Source: Mastigias papua
Lineage: Eukaryota > Cnidaria > Scyphozoa > Rhizostomeae > Mastigiidae
DNA length: 64,000 nt
Direction: 5' to 3'
Assembly (NCBI GenBank): GCA_964019165.1
Contig: OZ025280.1
Location: forward strand, 14,998,428 to 15,062,427
Part shown: in pieces, positions 46,465-57,613 of the stretch
Layout: each line of letters begins with the position of its first letter
How positions within the stretch are numbered: position 1 is the first letter of the stretch
Notes under the pieces: model-generated
Told to the model about the DNA's origin: nothing
The model's input: the letters and a program-made list of their open reading frames with translations, nothing else
The model's database searches: none
Translations under genes and position numbers: made by a program

Positions 46465-47095
46465 ATTTGATCATCATCATCCATATTATACTCATTGAAA
46501 ATATTGATTAAATAATTCTCAATGTCCTCTTCATTGGGGCATTCATCACACTGCTGAAGCATACAATTTCTACTTTCTACATAAAAACACAACAACAAGA
46601 GAAAAAAGCTTTCAGTATGCTAAAGCAATGTTCCCGCTTTTTCGTGCTATAGTAAATGTCTACTGTCTGTGTCACAGACCATTTGCATCAAGTAATCTAT
46701 ATAGTTTAGGATGCCATGAATTGTGCCATAAGGAGGTTTGAAGTTTTGGTGAATTAAACACATACATACAGAATGTGAGCTGTTATTACCAACAGTTACA
46801 CACCACTTGGGACTTAGCTCACAGAATTTTGAAACAGAAATTACATCAGAAGGATTTGCATTTTTGTACTCAATAAGCATTTCCTTCAAGTTAGCTAGGA
46901 GGAGGCATTTTGGTGGTGCTGTCTACCCTCACTGGTTTTCACAGATATGTAGTCTTTCTGTCCAAGACAAAGTCTAGAGAACTCCCCATTTTCATAAAAG
47001 TTTACAACTCTGGTTTTGATTTCACAATCAAGAGGTCTACCTTCTTTTTGGAGGATAAGAGAGGACTCAACTTTTCTTCTCAAACTCCCTAGCAC
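46465..47095 (-). pseudogene. N-terminal part of the unnamed transposon gene
   Basis: Minus-strand frames in order: SLRRKVESSLILQKEGRPLD and VVNFYENGEFSRLCLGQKDY from 47095; KEMLIEYKNANPSDVISVSK, FCELSPKWCVTVGNNSSHSV and CMCLIHQNFK from 46889; CDECPNEEDIENYLINIF to the insertion at 46469. The FCxLxPKWCV and HSVCxCxxHQN motifs are a hallmark of a transposon-linked protein family widespread in invertebrates. Its enzymatic role is unknown to me. Frame changes occur between blocks. Confidence 0.6.
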
Positions 47096-47293
47096 TTTTG
47101 ATTAGTCTTGTTGACTGTTGTAGTTTGCATTTTCATTGTATTGTTGACTCATGTTAACCTTGTTTTGGTGTTGGTCTCAGGATAAAAGTCTTCATGTTGT
47201 TTTAAAAGGTCTTCCTGTTCATTTGATTCAAGCAGCTGGTTTTTCTCTTGTCTTATCTCTTTGATTTGAATCATTTATTGAATGATTTACATC

Positions 47294-48597
47294 ATGGATA
47301 CATTTACTCCACCTGGCAGCTTAAACTTTGATGGCAATCTTGCTGAGAACTGGCACAAATTGCATCAGGAATTCTACTTTTATATGGTAGTGACAGAGTC
47401 AGATACCAAGGGTGATAAGGTAAAAACTTCAATTTTGTTAACATGCATTGGACAAAACGGTTGTGATGTTTACAATACTTTTTCATTTGCAACTGCTGAT
47501 GACAAATTAAAGCTGAAACCTGTTTTGGACAAATTTACTGAATACTGTTAGCCAAGAAAAACATTACGGTTTGCAATATAAATGTTTCTTTGTCTCCAAA
47601 AGGATGGTCAGTTATTTGATGATGTTGTTACTGATTTAAAGAAACTGAGTGCTGAATGTGAGTTTAGTGACTAAATGACTTAAATGACTCTCTTGTGCAA
47701 GATATGATTATTGTAGGCTGCTCAGACCATCGTGTAAGGGAGAGATTACTCAGGGAAGATACTCTTGAACTGAAACATGCTATCTGTATTGGTCAAGCTG
47801 CTGAACAGACCACACTTGAGTTTAAAGAATTTGATAGAGAGGATAGAGAAGTTCATACAATTGTGAAAGCTCAGAGTGCTTGTCTAAAATACAGAGATAG
47901 AGGGAAAGACTTTTTCAAGAATTGCAAATTTTGTGCAGGATCACATGAATGTGGGAAGTGCCCAGCTTATGGGAAAAGGTGTAAGTCTTGCCAAAAGCTC
48001 AATCACTTTTCTAGGTGTTGTCGCAACACTGAAAGGGTGAAACATGTTGAATGTGAGTCAGCTGATGATTCTGATGAAGACTTCTTTGCTGGCACTATCA
48101 CTGCTGAAGGTGCAGCTTCTTTAGGAAATAGCAGTGATGATGGAGAAGGAAAAAATGTTTACGCTATTGGAGTAGACAAAGAGAAGAAAGCTAGTGTTGA
48201 TTGGTCCATTTATTTATACTCAAATGGTACTGATGTTGAATACAAAATTGACACAGGGGCACAAGTAAATATTCTCCTGAAGAAGATTGTCAACAAATTA
48301 AAAATCAAGCCACTTCTGAAGCCTTCAAACATAAAGCTCACAGCTTATAATGGTTCATCTATCTCTATTCTTAGCAAATGTATTTTGAAGGTGACAAATA
48401 AGGCAACCATTTCCCATGTTTATTTTATTGTTGCTGACACTGACTCTCCTCCAATTGTTGGCCTTAACACAAGTATAGACCTTGGGCTGATAAAGAGACT
48501 TATGGAAATTAATGGTAAAGATGTCCCAGATGATTTATTGCAATTTTGTGATTGTTTTGGAGACTTAGGCAAATTACCTCAAATGCACCACTATTGA
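47294..48597 (+). pseudogene. Ty3/Gypsy gag-protease remnant
   Basis: From MDTFTPPGSLNFDGNLAENW through a capsid-like helical region. Stops occur near 47549, 47570 and 47672. A 300-codon open frame (47695-48597) has the end of capsid (RVRERLLREDTLELKHAICI), Cys/His knuckle-like repeats (CKFCAGSHECGKCPAYGKRC), an acidic linker and the aspartic protease (YKIDTGAQVNILLKK). It stops before reverse transcriptase. The pol region is absent, and the next sequence is an integrase end in the opposite orientation. Confidence 0.85.
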
Positions 48598-48599
48598 GT

Positions 48600-49249
48600 T
48601 AATACAGTGTTCTCTTTTTCTACTGTTTTATTGTCAATAGAATTATTCTCTGTATCTGGAATATCAAACATAAGATCCTCAGGAGGTGAAGTCTCCAATT
48701 TCTCTTTCATGGGCAAAATATGTTGACGATTTCTACAAATAATAGTTCCTTTATCCGTTTCTAATACATAAGATCTATCATTCTTGTAATTTTCTATAAT
48801 TTTTGCTTTTCTTTACCAATTTTCACTATTATGAAATCTGACAGTTTGTCCTGGTCTCAGCATTGGTAGTTCTTTTGCTCTCAAATTGTATTTTTCAGCC
48901 ACATTCTTTCTTGTGTCTCTTGAGTAATTCTGTACCTTTTTGCTGCCTTGTAGAATTGGCAGTGTAGTTCTTGGATTGCGATTCATTAACAGGAATGCAG
49001 GTGAAACTATATTATTCTTGACAGGAGTAGTACAAAGAGCTAATAAAGCTAAATTTTGATCTTCGTTGCAGTGCATAGCTTTCTTAAGTGTACTTTTCAC
49101 TGTCTGCATGGTTTTTTGAGCTTGACCATTGCTCTGTGGGAAATTCCCTTGCTGTGTCATCTATGGTCCAGCTGGAAGGAACAGGTATTAAAAGTTTGAT
49201 GTTTTCATTTGTTCTGCTTGATTTAACCTTTACTTTCAAATTTTGAATC
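48600..49249 (-). pseudogene. Ty3/Gypsy integrase C-terminal remnant
   Basis: On minus: PVPSSWTIDDTA, then FPQSNGQAQKTMQTVKSTLK (the PQSNG-x-AE-like end of the integrase core), ALCTTPVKNNIVSPAFLLMN, RNPRTTLPIL and LRPGQTVRFHNSENW. After a stop it continues to LETSPPEDLMFDIPDTENNS and ends near 48600. It sits tail to tail with the gag-protease fragment, so the two were joined by an inversion or are from different insertions. The TRIM-like element begins at 49250, inside its upstream part. Confidence 0.82.
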
Positions 49250-49697
49250 TGTAGTGAACGTAAACATTGTAGCATAGGCCATTCTCACTCAATGCCGATT
49301 TTCTTCGTTTCAGTCATTCGCATTCTCTAATCGTACACCTTGGACATCACCATACGTCACTCCTGTCATCAAACACCTGGTCATTCCTATTCTGTTGTTC
49401 TCCACGCAAACATCTCCACACGAATCTATTCAACAATCTCCTAACAACAACCTAACCCTTCCTTTACGTAAATCATGTTTATTTCGGTTGTTCAATGTTT
49501 ATGTATATATTCATGTTACCTGTAAAGTAATGTTTAGTCAGAGTAGAGTCAGAGTACCGTCAACATCAACGTCTCCTCTCTCTGCCTCTGTGTCCTCAGC
49601 ACGTTAAATAAAGATACTCGCAACAACTTGGATCAACGAAGGATGTCACTGAACGAACATTGGCAGCTTATAGGAAGCACTAACACACGTTCCTATA
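49250..49697 (+). repeat. 5' LTR of the TRIM-like element
   Basis: Begins TGTAGTGAACGTAAACATTG and ends GTTCCTATA. Contains AATAAA near 49607 as a possible polyadenylation signal. Confidence 0.9.
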
Positions 49698-50301
49698 ATG
49701 GTGACGGCGAGACGTGACCAGAGAATCCTTCGTTGATCCAGCTTCATCAAGCAAACAAGACAGGCAAGCAACAAACCACCATCAATTGCACTCGATTCAC
49801 CGCAGTGCCGCAACACAGCAAGTCAGGTTCCTGGTTGATCCTACACACAAAACCTCGCAAGCACATCAACTTTCAACTGAATTGTCAACCATTCGCAACT
49901 CACAGCCTTCGACTCACTGAAGTGCTTCCCCAACTCGCATATGGACCATCGCACTCGACTCACTGTAGTGCCAACACTGAACTCAAGGCAGCATCAACTC
50001 AGCACTCACTCATCTGGTGATGTTCACTGCCTTCGTTCCACGCAAGTTCTTCAGCTCCTGGTTCCTGGTCACCCAACGCAAAAACCTTGACCAAGCATCA
50101 ACAAAATCAAGATTGGGCATTCAATCATCGGACATTCAGTAGAATAGTAACTTTTTGATGTTTTCTTGTTCGCCTAATTTACTAATGCTTTTCTTTGTCA
50201 TCATTCACATTTCTCATCCTACAATGTTTGCAATGCTACATTGCTTTCTCCCTTACGGATCGAATGCTTCTCACCCGCTTGCATTCTAAGGGGGGAGCTC
50301 T

Positions 50302-50746
50302 TGTAGTGAACGTAAACATTGTAGCATAGGCCATTCTCACTCAATGCCGATTTTCTTCGTTTCATTCATTCACATTCTCTAATCGTACACCTTGGACATC
50401 ACCATACGTCACTCCTGTCATCAAACACCTGGTCATTCCTATTCTGTTGTGCTCCACGCAAACATCTCCACACTAATCTATTCAACAATCTCCTAACAAC
50501 AACCTAACCCTTCCTTTACGTAAATCATGTTTATTTCGGTTGTTCAATGTTTATGTATATATTCATGTTACCTGTAAAGTAATGTTTAGTCAGAGTAGAG
50601 TCAGAGTACCATCAACATCAACGTCTCCTCTCTCTGCCTCCGTGTCCTCAGCATGTTAAATCTGATACTCGCCTACAACGGATCAACGAAGAATGTCACT
50701 TATCGAACATTGCAGCTTATAGGACCCACCAACTCATGTTCCTATA
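50302..50746 (+). repeat. 3' LTR of the TRIM-like element
   Basis: Roughly 95 percent identical to the 5' LTR. Most differences cluster in the last 90 bp. Confidence 0.9.
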
Positions 50747-51159
50747 AATCATCCAAATCCACACACCTGTTGCAAGAAAGTGTTTGTGAATCAAAAACAT
50801 CCTTGCTGATTTCAAATACTTTAGAATTTTCGCTTCAGCCCTTTCAGCTACCAGACCAAGTTTTCTTTTCGCATATGCTGACTTATTACAGGTGCTGACT
50901 GACTTTATAGTAAAACACCCAAGGGATGTTATACTGGTGTTGAAATTTGCTTCAGCAATGTGTCAGCAATGTGGAGTATAAATCTCACTGGCCACTTCTT
51001 TGTTTATGCAGGTATGTGGTACAATGCTATCAAATGGTCAAGCTTGTCAACACCTCCCTTGGACTTGTTATAGATCTTACCTATATCTGGTCTATTAACT
51101 TGAATATGCACTTTCTAAGCTAGACTCCATCTACTGACTTAACTGCATGTTTTGATGCT

Positions 51160-52500
51160 AACAAAATCTGAGGTGAGCTATACAATGCCATTATCACGCC
51201 AGCACACACCTGTTAGGTCTCCCTCCTCTGATGTTCTGCTATCCATTGCTCCACAAACTTCCTTTTGCAGCTCATTCTTTGACTTCATGATGCAGCCTTG
51301 CATATGCTTAGCTTTAATCACTCCAACAGATAAAATCCTTTATCTCTTAAGCTCCCATATGAGTGGAAATCCAGTAAAGTAACTATCAAAACATACCTTA
51401 AAATTGCAGAACCATGGTGTAGTCTCGGCCACTAGCAAAGCAACTGATGCATCAAGAGAAAGCTTCTGGTGTTCCTCAGAAATATCAGTTCCTTTCACTT
51501 GGTACAATTCAAAATCATGGGCTTTACAAGATTTACCACAATTAGCAAACTTCTTAATGCCACCAGGATTTGGCTTGTTCTTTACAAATTGTTTTCCAGG
51601 TGTTTGTCCAGTGAATGGAATCATTTGTTCATCAACACTACTGAGTCTTTCTTGTGTCATTCTAAACACCTTTTGTGATTGGCTTTCAATACTGGTTCAA
51701 CTTTCCAAAATTTACAAGTGTTTTTGCAGGTGGCTCTCATTGTGAAACAACATTAACATTGCTGTGAAGTCTGACGAATCTAAGAATGAAAAAAATATTT
51801 GCTAGGTGTCATGCTGATGAATCTTAGGATATGTCCAATGTTTCTGCAAACAGACTATTATTATAACCAATTGGGCATGCAAAACTGGACTATCAGACAT
51901 TAATGTTATTGCAACTCATCAATTACATCATCTACACCAAATACAGATGAAAAATGTGCTTTCATGCCAAATAACAACTGTTTTGTATTAACACTCCACT
52001 TCCTATTGATCTAAAAGTCATATTATCTGGTAATCTTGTTTGGTGCACTTTTCCAATAACAGTAACAGTTCACTACATAACTTGCAAAATGTATTTGTCT
52101 TGAACTATACTTTACAAATATAGCATACGTGTTTTCCTATTAGTAACTATTTCTGTAAGAATCATGCTGGAAAAATGAGTATTGCATTTATTGCATTTAT
52201 TATATTGCCATCACTTTCTGTACTCAAAGTGATTTCTAGTGGTTGACAGTCTTTTTCTACTGATTGACTTCTTGCATCCTTCCTGTTATCCTAAATTTCA
52301 CTTTCAAAATCTACAGTATCCTCAACAACACTCTCCTGCACTTCAACTCAACCTCATTGCTTTCCTCATACTCATCACCATTACGTTCATCATTTGAAAT
52401 ATAAATGTCTGAACCATTAAGTAGTTCCAGAACCTTTTCTTGCCTAAAACGAATAAAAATATTCTTAATTTGACAAAAATAATTTTCTATGAACTCCACA
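51160..52500 (-). pseudogene. piggyBac-family transposase pseudogene (copy 2)
   Basis: A minus-strand relative of copy 1. The N-terminal acidic part (LELLNGSDIYISNDE, 52499-52311) is followed, after a decayed gap, by SSVDEQMIPFTGQTPGKQFV, KNKPNPGGIKKFANCGKSC, LSLDASVALLVAET and NFKVCFDSYFTGFPLIWELK, then decayed RTSEEGDLTGVCWRDNG. The Asp residues in SVDEQ and CFDSYF correspond to conserved catalytic acids of the family. Stops and frameshifts inactivate it, and the C-terminal Cys-rich finger was not found. Confidence 0.87.
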
Positions 52501-53165
52501 CAACTTAAAGTTCTAATTACTTTTCGTGTATTAGAATACTCCTTTCTTTACTGGAAATGTGGCCAGGCTGCCTAAAATGAAAAGAACATCAAGTGTAAGC
52601 CTAAGTGCCATTTGACCAAATGTGTCACACTTTGTACAATTGTACACATTCACTTGTCAACAATTATCGTGGTCTTATGCACTACAGGAAAACTAACCAT
52701 TTATTCATTTTAGGTTTTACAAAGGCAAGACTCTCACACTACACATGCTCTTCTAGCATAAATATGTAACAGATATTGGTGTCTGTAGTGTCAGTTTTAA
52801 GACTCACCTCTTGGGCTCCCACCAAAACTGCCGGCCATCAGGTACTCTCTTGTGAAACATGAATAGAGGCTACTAAAATACCTTATGGGTAACACATCAT
52901 CTATATCAAGTATTCACGACCCCTGAGGGTCTTCAGAAATATGTGCGTACAAGTCTACATGCTGTGACTGAAGCACTCAGATGTCAGAAGGCAGAAGGTG
53001 CTCTGCTTAGCTTAGTTTGCTGTGATTTGCTCACATTCAAACCTGTAGCATGACATCAAGTGTGAAAACTGACATGAAGATGGTTCTTCCCCACATCACA
53101 GTACTTTGGTTTGATAATCATGGTTTTCCCATCACAGAAACTAGGATTAACCCCAACCAATTGCC
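52501..53165. other. no recognisable gene
   Basis: AT-rich. Nothing could be assigned. Confidence 0.5.
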
Positions 53166-53394
53166 TTTAAGGCCAATCTCCACTAGATGATTTTATGACG
53201 ATTGTCATAAAATTTGCGGTAGCGCATGCGCAATAGAGGAGGATCATCAAAAGAAAATCGTCAGATGGACAAACTTCGCTAGACAAAAAGTAGACCTGGT
53301 TTTAACTTTTCATCTGACGATTCGGCTGTCACGGTTGTTTGACCAATAGCATCGTAGGATTTCTCCAGCCTCACACACACTACATCAATTAAAT
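53166..53394. other. possible 5' end of a Harbinger-like element
   Basis: GGCCAATCTCCACTAGATGA followed by an internal palindrome (ATTTTATGAC GATT GTCATAAAAT) and paired CGTCAGATG/CATCTGACG words, leading into the MADF gene. The layout resembles the start of PIF/Harbinger elements whose first gene is a MADF or Myb-like protein. The other end was not found. Confidence 0.35.
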
Positions 53395-54637
53395 ATGGCA
53401 AAAAGGAACAGCAAAATCACTGCAGTTGATTTGCAGAGCATTTTATCACTGATAGCATCAAGGAATGATGGTGAAACATCTGGAGAAAGATTGATGCCTG
53501 AAGATAATGCATCAGAAGGAACAGTTTCCCCTACAGAGAATATAGATGAAGCACTGAGTACCTTTGATAAAGAAGCCTTTATTGATGCGGTTAGATAATA
53601 TAAATGCCTATGGGATACAAACAACCATTAATACAAGAACAGACCGATGACAATCAATGCATGGAATGATATATCAAATTTGTTTAACCAAGGTGGTCAG
53701 TAGTTGTTTGGTTTACTGGTAAAAGAGTGGTCTTAAAGTATCTATTATGGGGGTGGATGCTTTTTGAGAGAAGTATGTAACAAAAGTTCAATTTTAAGGA
53801 GGAGGAGGTCCAAACAAATTACAAAAATATGGAGGGGTATGAGACAGAAACTAGCTGTATTTCAAATTTCTATAAATATAATTCAACTAGTCAAATAGTT
53901 AAAAGTGTCAGTCATCATTTGATGATTCTACTGCAATTCAAAGTGGTGTACATTGTGTAGAAAGCACTTTCATAAATGGGAACAGAAGTTACCTATATTT
54001 GGAGGGGTCATTTGCACATTGTAGCTAATCTAGGTATTCCGAGAATGATGACTATTTTTGTGATTTGGAGGAAAGCCCTAAAGGCCATTTTGTGCACCAT
54101 TCCACCCCACCCCACCCCACCCCACCCCACGAAATATGTTTTATATCATTTTGATAGGTATCAAGTAATTTGTTGAGGACGCTTCTAACCAGGAATTTAT
54201 CATTCTATTGACTAAGTTATTTATTTTCTGCTTTTTTAGTGCAACTGTTACAAAAGACTTTGAAGAATTTAAAGGATTCCTTGAAAAAATGCTTAGATAA
54301 GAGAAAAATGTTGACAAACTCAGGTGCTCCAGCATCTACAGTTCCCACTTGTAAATATTTTGAAATTATGCGTTGTCTGCATGACAGAAGTGCAAACAAG
54401 CCAACAGAGAGTAATATTATGGAAATGAATATTGCCACACCCCTTACAGCAGCTACTTCAGTTTCTGAGACATCTATTGAACCAGGATTACCTTCAACTT
54501 CCAGTGATAGCCAGATTGGTGATACCATGCCAAAGAAGAAAATGAAGCACAAATATTCAGAAGAGGATAATTATGACAAGTTTCTTAAGAGAATGAGTCT
54601 GTTGGAAGAAAACGTCTTATCTTCAATACTAGCTTAG
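53395..54637 (+). pseudogene. MADF-domain (Myb/SANT-like) DNA-binding protein, two exons, 3' truncated
   Basis: Exon 1 is 53395 to about 53689: MAKRNSKITAVDLQSILSLI, an acidic linker, then the MADF start FIDAVR, stop, YKCLWDTNNH, stop, NAWNDISNLF, ending before GTGGTC. The intron is about 53690-54238. Exon 2 follows TTTTTAG and carries the second half of MADF (LKNLKDSLKKCLDKRKMLTN, TCKYFEIMRCLHDRS), a Ser/Thr-rich linker and a basic segment. The frame ends at 54637 within palindrome H3. Two in-frame stops (TAA 53596, TAA 53632) break exon 1. MADF proteins accompany some PIF/Harbinger transposases and also serve as host regulators. No BESS motif remains. Confidence 0.75.
54103..54130. repeat. 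(CCCCA)n simple repeat
   Basis: Five to six copies of CCCCA in the intron of the MADF gene. Confidence 0.9.
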
Positions 54638-54950
54638 TACTGATAGCCCACTACACACGGGCTTCCCTAGCCCCACTTCAAAAGTTGCATATTAGCCTTG
54701 GAAAGACTAACACTGTGCCCCCATGAAAGTTGCTTGGTCTGGTCACATAGGATCACAAGAAGGTGACGTCATGGGCCTCTGCGATGGAGCACGTGACTTT
54801 TGGCCTTGCATTGTGCAAATCGAAGACACTTGCGAGAAAACATTGTGTAAAAAATGCTCGGATACCTGCGCTAGGCTACGGGCCAGTAAAGGGAAAGGAA
54901 GAAAATCAGGAAGCCCCATAGCCTAGCGCAGGTATCCGAGCAATTTTGCA
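54628..54950. repeat. truncated palindrome H3
   Basis: A complete left arm starting ACTAGCTTAGTACTGATAGC, the loop region (CAGTAAAGGGAAAGGAAG...) and only about 40 bp of the right arm. At 54950 it jumps directly to sequence that corresponds to 21715 of unit B. Most of the right arm and about 1.75 kb of unit body are therefore missing. It abuts the MADF gene. Confidence 0.88.
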
Positions 54951-56204
54951 TTGCCAACTTAAAGCAGCAAGCATGCCATTCCATGTCATCTAAATAGGCA
55001 TGAAAAGCAAACAACCTGCCATAATCTAGCACCAAACACAAAGTCAAACATATGTTGACTATCTTTTCACAATGTAGCAGTAAAAGCATGGTGATTTAGT
55101 ACACCGAATCGAACAACTTTGAGAAGAACTGTCATGGCGGTAATTCACTCGAGGGACGGTGGCTGAATCTCATTGAAAGATATGGAAATAAATGGCTGGC
55201 AACAGTAGAATACAGATGAAATGGACAAAGGACATACAGGACTTCTTAACTCCAACCATTTCAGGACAATAGAGCTGGCTTACCTGGAAGAACTGCAACC
55301 AAAGTCTCCTCACGATAACACACACAGTTACTTAGTCCTACTGGACCGCTCGCAAAACTGACAACACGAGGTCCAGCAGGGAGGAGCAACAGTATTGCTG
55401 TGAGCGGAAATGGGAAGAAAGTTGAATAACTCGGCGAAAAAAAATTATAAAAATCATATGTCTTCTTATGTCAGTGGTAGACCCAAATGGCTACCCTCAA
55501 GAGAAATTTGGGGGACATGGGACAAATACCCTGGGAGGAGATCGTGTAGGCGGAATCAGGTCACGTGGTACAAATCTGAGCAATCTGGTTGGTTTGGCAT
55601 AAATTATCATATAGGCATCTTAGTATATAGAGAAGCACGGTAATTTAGCACATAGAATCAAACAACTTGGAGAAGAACTGTCATGGCAGCGATACCCTCG
55701 AGGGAAGGTGGTTGAATCTGGTTGAAAGATATAGAAATAAATGGCTGGCAACAGCAGAATACAGATGAAATGGACAAAGGACATACATGGAATCTTAAAT
55801 AAATCTACCTACAGAAAACAGAGTTGGTTTACCTGGAAAGACAGTGACAAAAGTCTCCTTGCAATCACACACAGCACCATTGTCCTACATGACCATTCAC
55901 CAATGTGAAAGCAACAGTCCTGTGCAGAGGTGTCAAGTGAGCATGGTGGAGGGTATAGGACAGCAATGGCAATAAGTTGAAAGTGGAATATCTCGACGAA
56001 AAGAACAGATATGGAAAAATCCCTCCTTTATGAGTAAGTAGACCCCAAGGTGAACCCCTAAACTGAGTTTGGTCATAATCCCCCAACAGGTCTAGGAGGA
56101 GAAGTGTCATTAAAATCGGGCTAAAAATTGGTCACATGGTACAAATTCGAGCAATCTGATTGGTTTGGCATAAATTATCATATAGGGATCTTAGCATACA
56201 TAGA
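54951..56204. repeat. partial repeat unit C (two tandem sub-units)
   Basis: 54951-55632 is nearly identical to 21715-22400. About 55633-56200 is a second, more diverged copy of the same sub-unit, starting again at GAAGCACGG. Minus-strand modules: 55375-55284 (donor GTAAGC), 55162-55080, 55890-55833 (CDCKETFVTVFPG then GTAAAC) and 55705-55630 (GCCATGACAGTTCTTCTC). CCAAT-like blocks lie at 55562-55597 and 56130-56163. Confidence 0.85.
56130..56163 (-). promoter_or_regulatory. CCAAT-like promoter block beside palindrome H4
   Basis: The minus strand reads AAACCAATCAGATTGCTC, followed by TTGTACCATGTGACC (E-box CACGTG changed to CATGTG). It lies 40 bp from H4 and about 250 bp upstream of the 55833 donor. 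Same block as at 22322-22352. Confidence 0.35.
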
Positions 56205-56792
56205 AGCTTAGTACTGATAGCCCGCTAGACGCGGGCTCCCCTACCCCAGTTCAAAAGTTGCAGATTAGCCTTGGAAAGACTAACGCAGTGCCCCCATCCA
56301 AGCTGCATGGTCCGCATTGTTGATGAGCATGGATGAAAAAGCTCGCACAGGATCATGGGAGGATGACCTCATGGGCCTCTGCATTGGAGCACGTGACATC
56401 CGGCTTTGCAATGGAGAAATCAACAAAAATTTGCGAGAAAAAATTGTGCAAAAATGCTCGGATACCTGCGCTAGGCTACGGGGCTGTTTGATTTTATTCT
56501 TCATCTTCTAAAGCCCCATAGCCTAGCGCAGGTATCCGAGCATTTTTGCACAATTTTTTCTCGCAAATTTTTGTTGATTTCTCCATTGCAAAGCCGGATG
56601 TCACGTGCTCCAATGCAGAGGCCCATGAGGTCATCCTCCCATGATCCTGTGCGAGCTTTTTCATCCATGCTCATCAACAATGCGGACCATGCAGCTTGGA
56701 TGGGGGCACTGCGTTAGTCTTTCCAAGGCTAATCTGCAACTTTTGAACTGGGGTAGGGGAGCCCGCGTCTAGCGGGCTATCAGTACTAAGCT
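56205..56792. repeat. long palindrome H4 (hairpin-forming)
   Basis: 588 bp. The arms of about 280 bp are almost perfectly complementary (one mismatch seen in the inner 200 bp). The loop is TGTTTGATTTTATTCTTCAT plus a few bases. The ends carry AGCCCGCTAGACGCGGGCT. The sequence differs from H1/H2 by an extra segment (GATGAGCATGGATGAAAAAG) that is present in both arms. Confidence 0.95.
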
Positions 56793-57613
56793 AGTCTCTA
56801 TTACATGAACTAAGCATATAATTGTTTAAAGTGGTGTGTTGAATGACACATAAATGGAAATACATTATACAATATCTCCTGCATGATTCAATCCTAATAT
56901 AATGAATCTTATACAATAATCTCCCTGTATAATGTAAACACTTCAAAGACCATGTAGTATGTGACATCAAATGAGAGGTATGACTGTAACCTCTGTCTGG
57001 TTTTAGGTATTATTCTTGCCCAGTCTGGTATACTACCTACTAAGACCCAAAAATTTAGAAAAAATGCAATTACAATACCTGAAAGGCCCTATACATCACA
57101 CACTATGTCATGCATCACTCAATCCTAATGTAATGAGTCTTATACAATATTGCTGTATACTGCAAATACTTTAGAGAACATATAGTATGTCACATCAAAT
57201 AAGAGGTATGACTGCAAACTCTATCTGGTTTAGCCATTATTCTTATCCAATCTGGTAAATAATTGTTAATCATGGGACATCTGATGTGAGATGACCTTTT
57301 CTTATTTTGATGTAAATATGCTAAATAGTAAGCACCATATGCAGTTGGGACCAGATGACTAAGAGTCCTTTCCGGCTGTATGTGGTGCAAACAAAGTATG
57401 ATATTGTATTTTTATTTTATTTTAATATTTAAAAAAAAAAATCTGGTATCCTACATTATACAACACAATAAATTAGATAAAATTTAATTACTATACCTGA
57501 CAGGCCCTATATTTCAAGTTTAAAACAATAAAAGAATATTGCTTGCTAATACAACATCACTGTATAATATTCTGCATAGTAAGATGGATAGCCAATGAAT
57601 GAGATATACCATA

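Larger units (their letters stand above)
49250..50746 (+). mobile_element. TRIM-like short LTR retrotransposon
   Basis: Two direct repeats of about 447 bp (49250-49697, 50302-50746) enclose 604 bp with no recognisable protein domain. The 5' repeat is followed by TGGTGACGGCGAGACGTG, a plausible primer-binding site similar to those of many metazoan Gypsy elements. The 3' repeat is preceded by the purine tract AAGGGGGGAG (50289-50298). AATC flanks both ends (49246-49249, 50747-50750). This is the layout of a non-autonomous LTR element mobilised by a Gypsy-type relative. Confidence 0.9.

Noticed and set aside
54103..54130. CCCCA repeat as a telomere-like tract
   Set aside because: Only five to six copies within an intron; an ordinary simple repeat.
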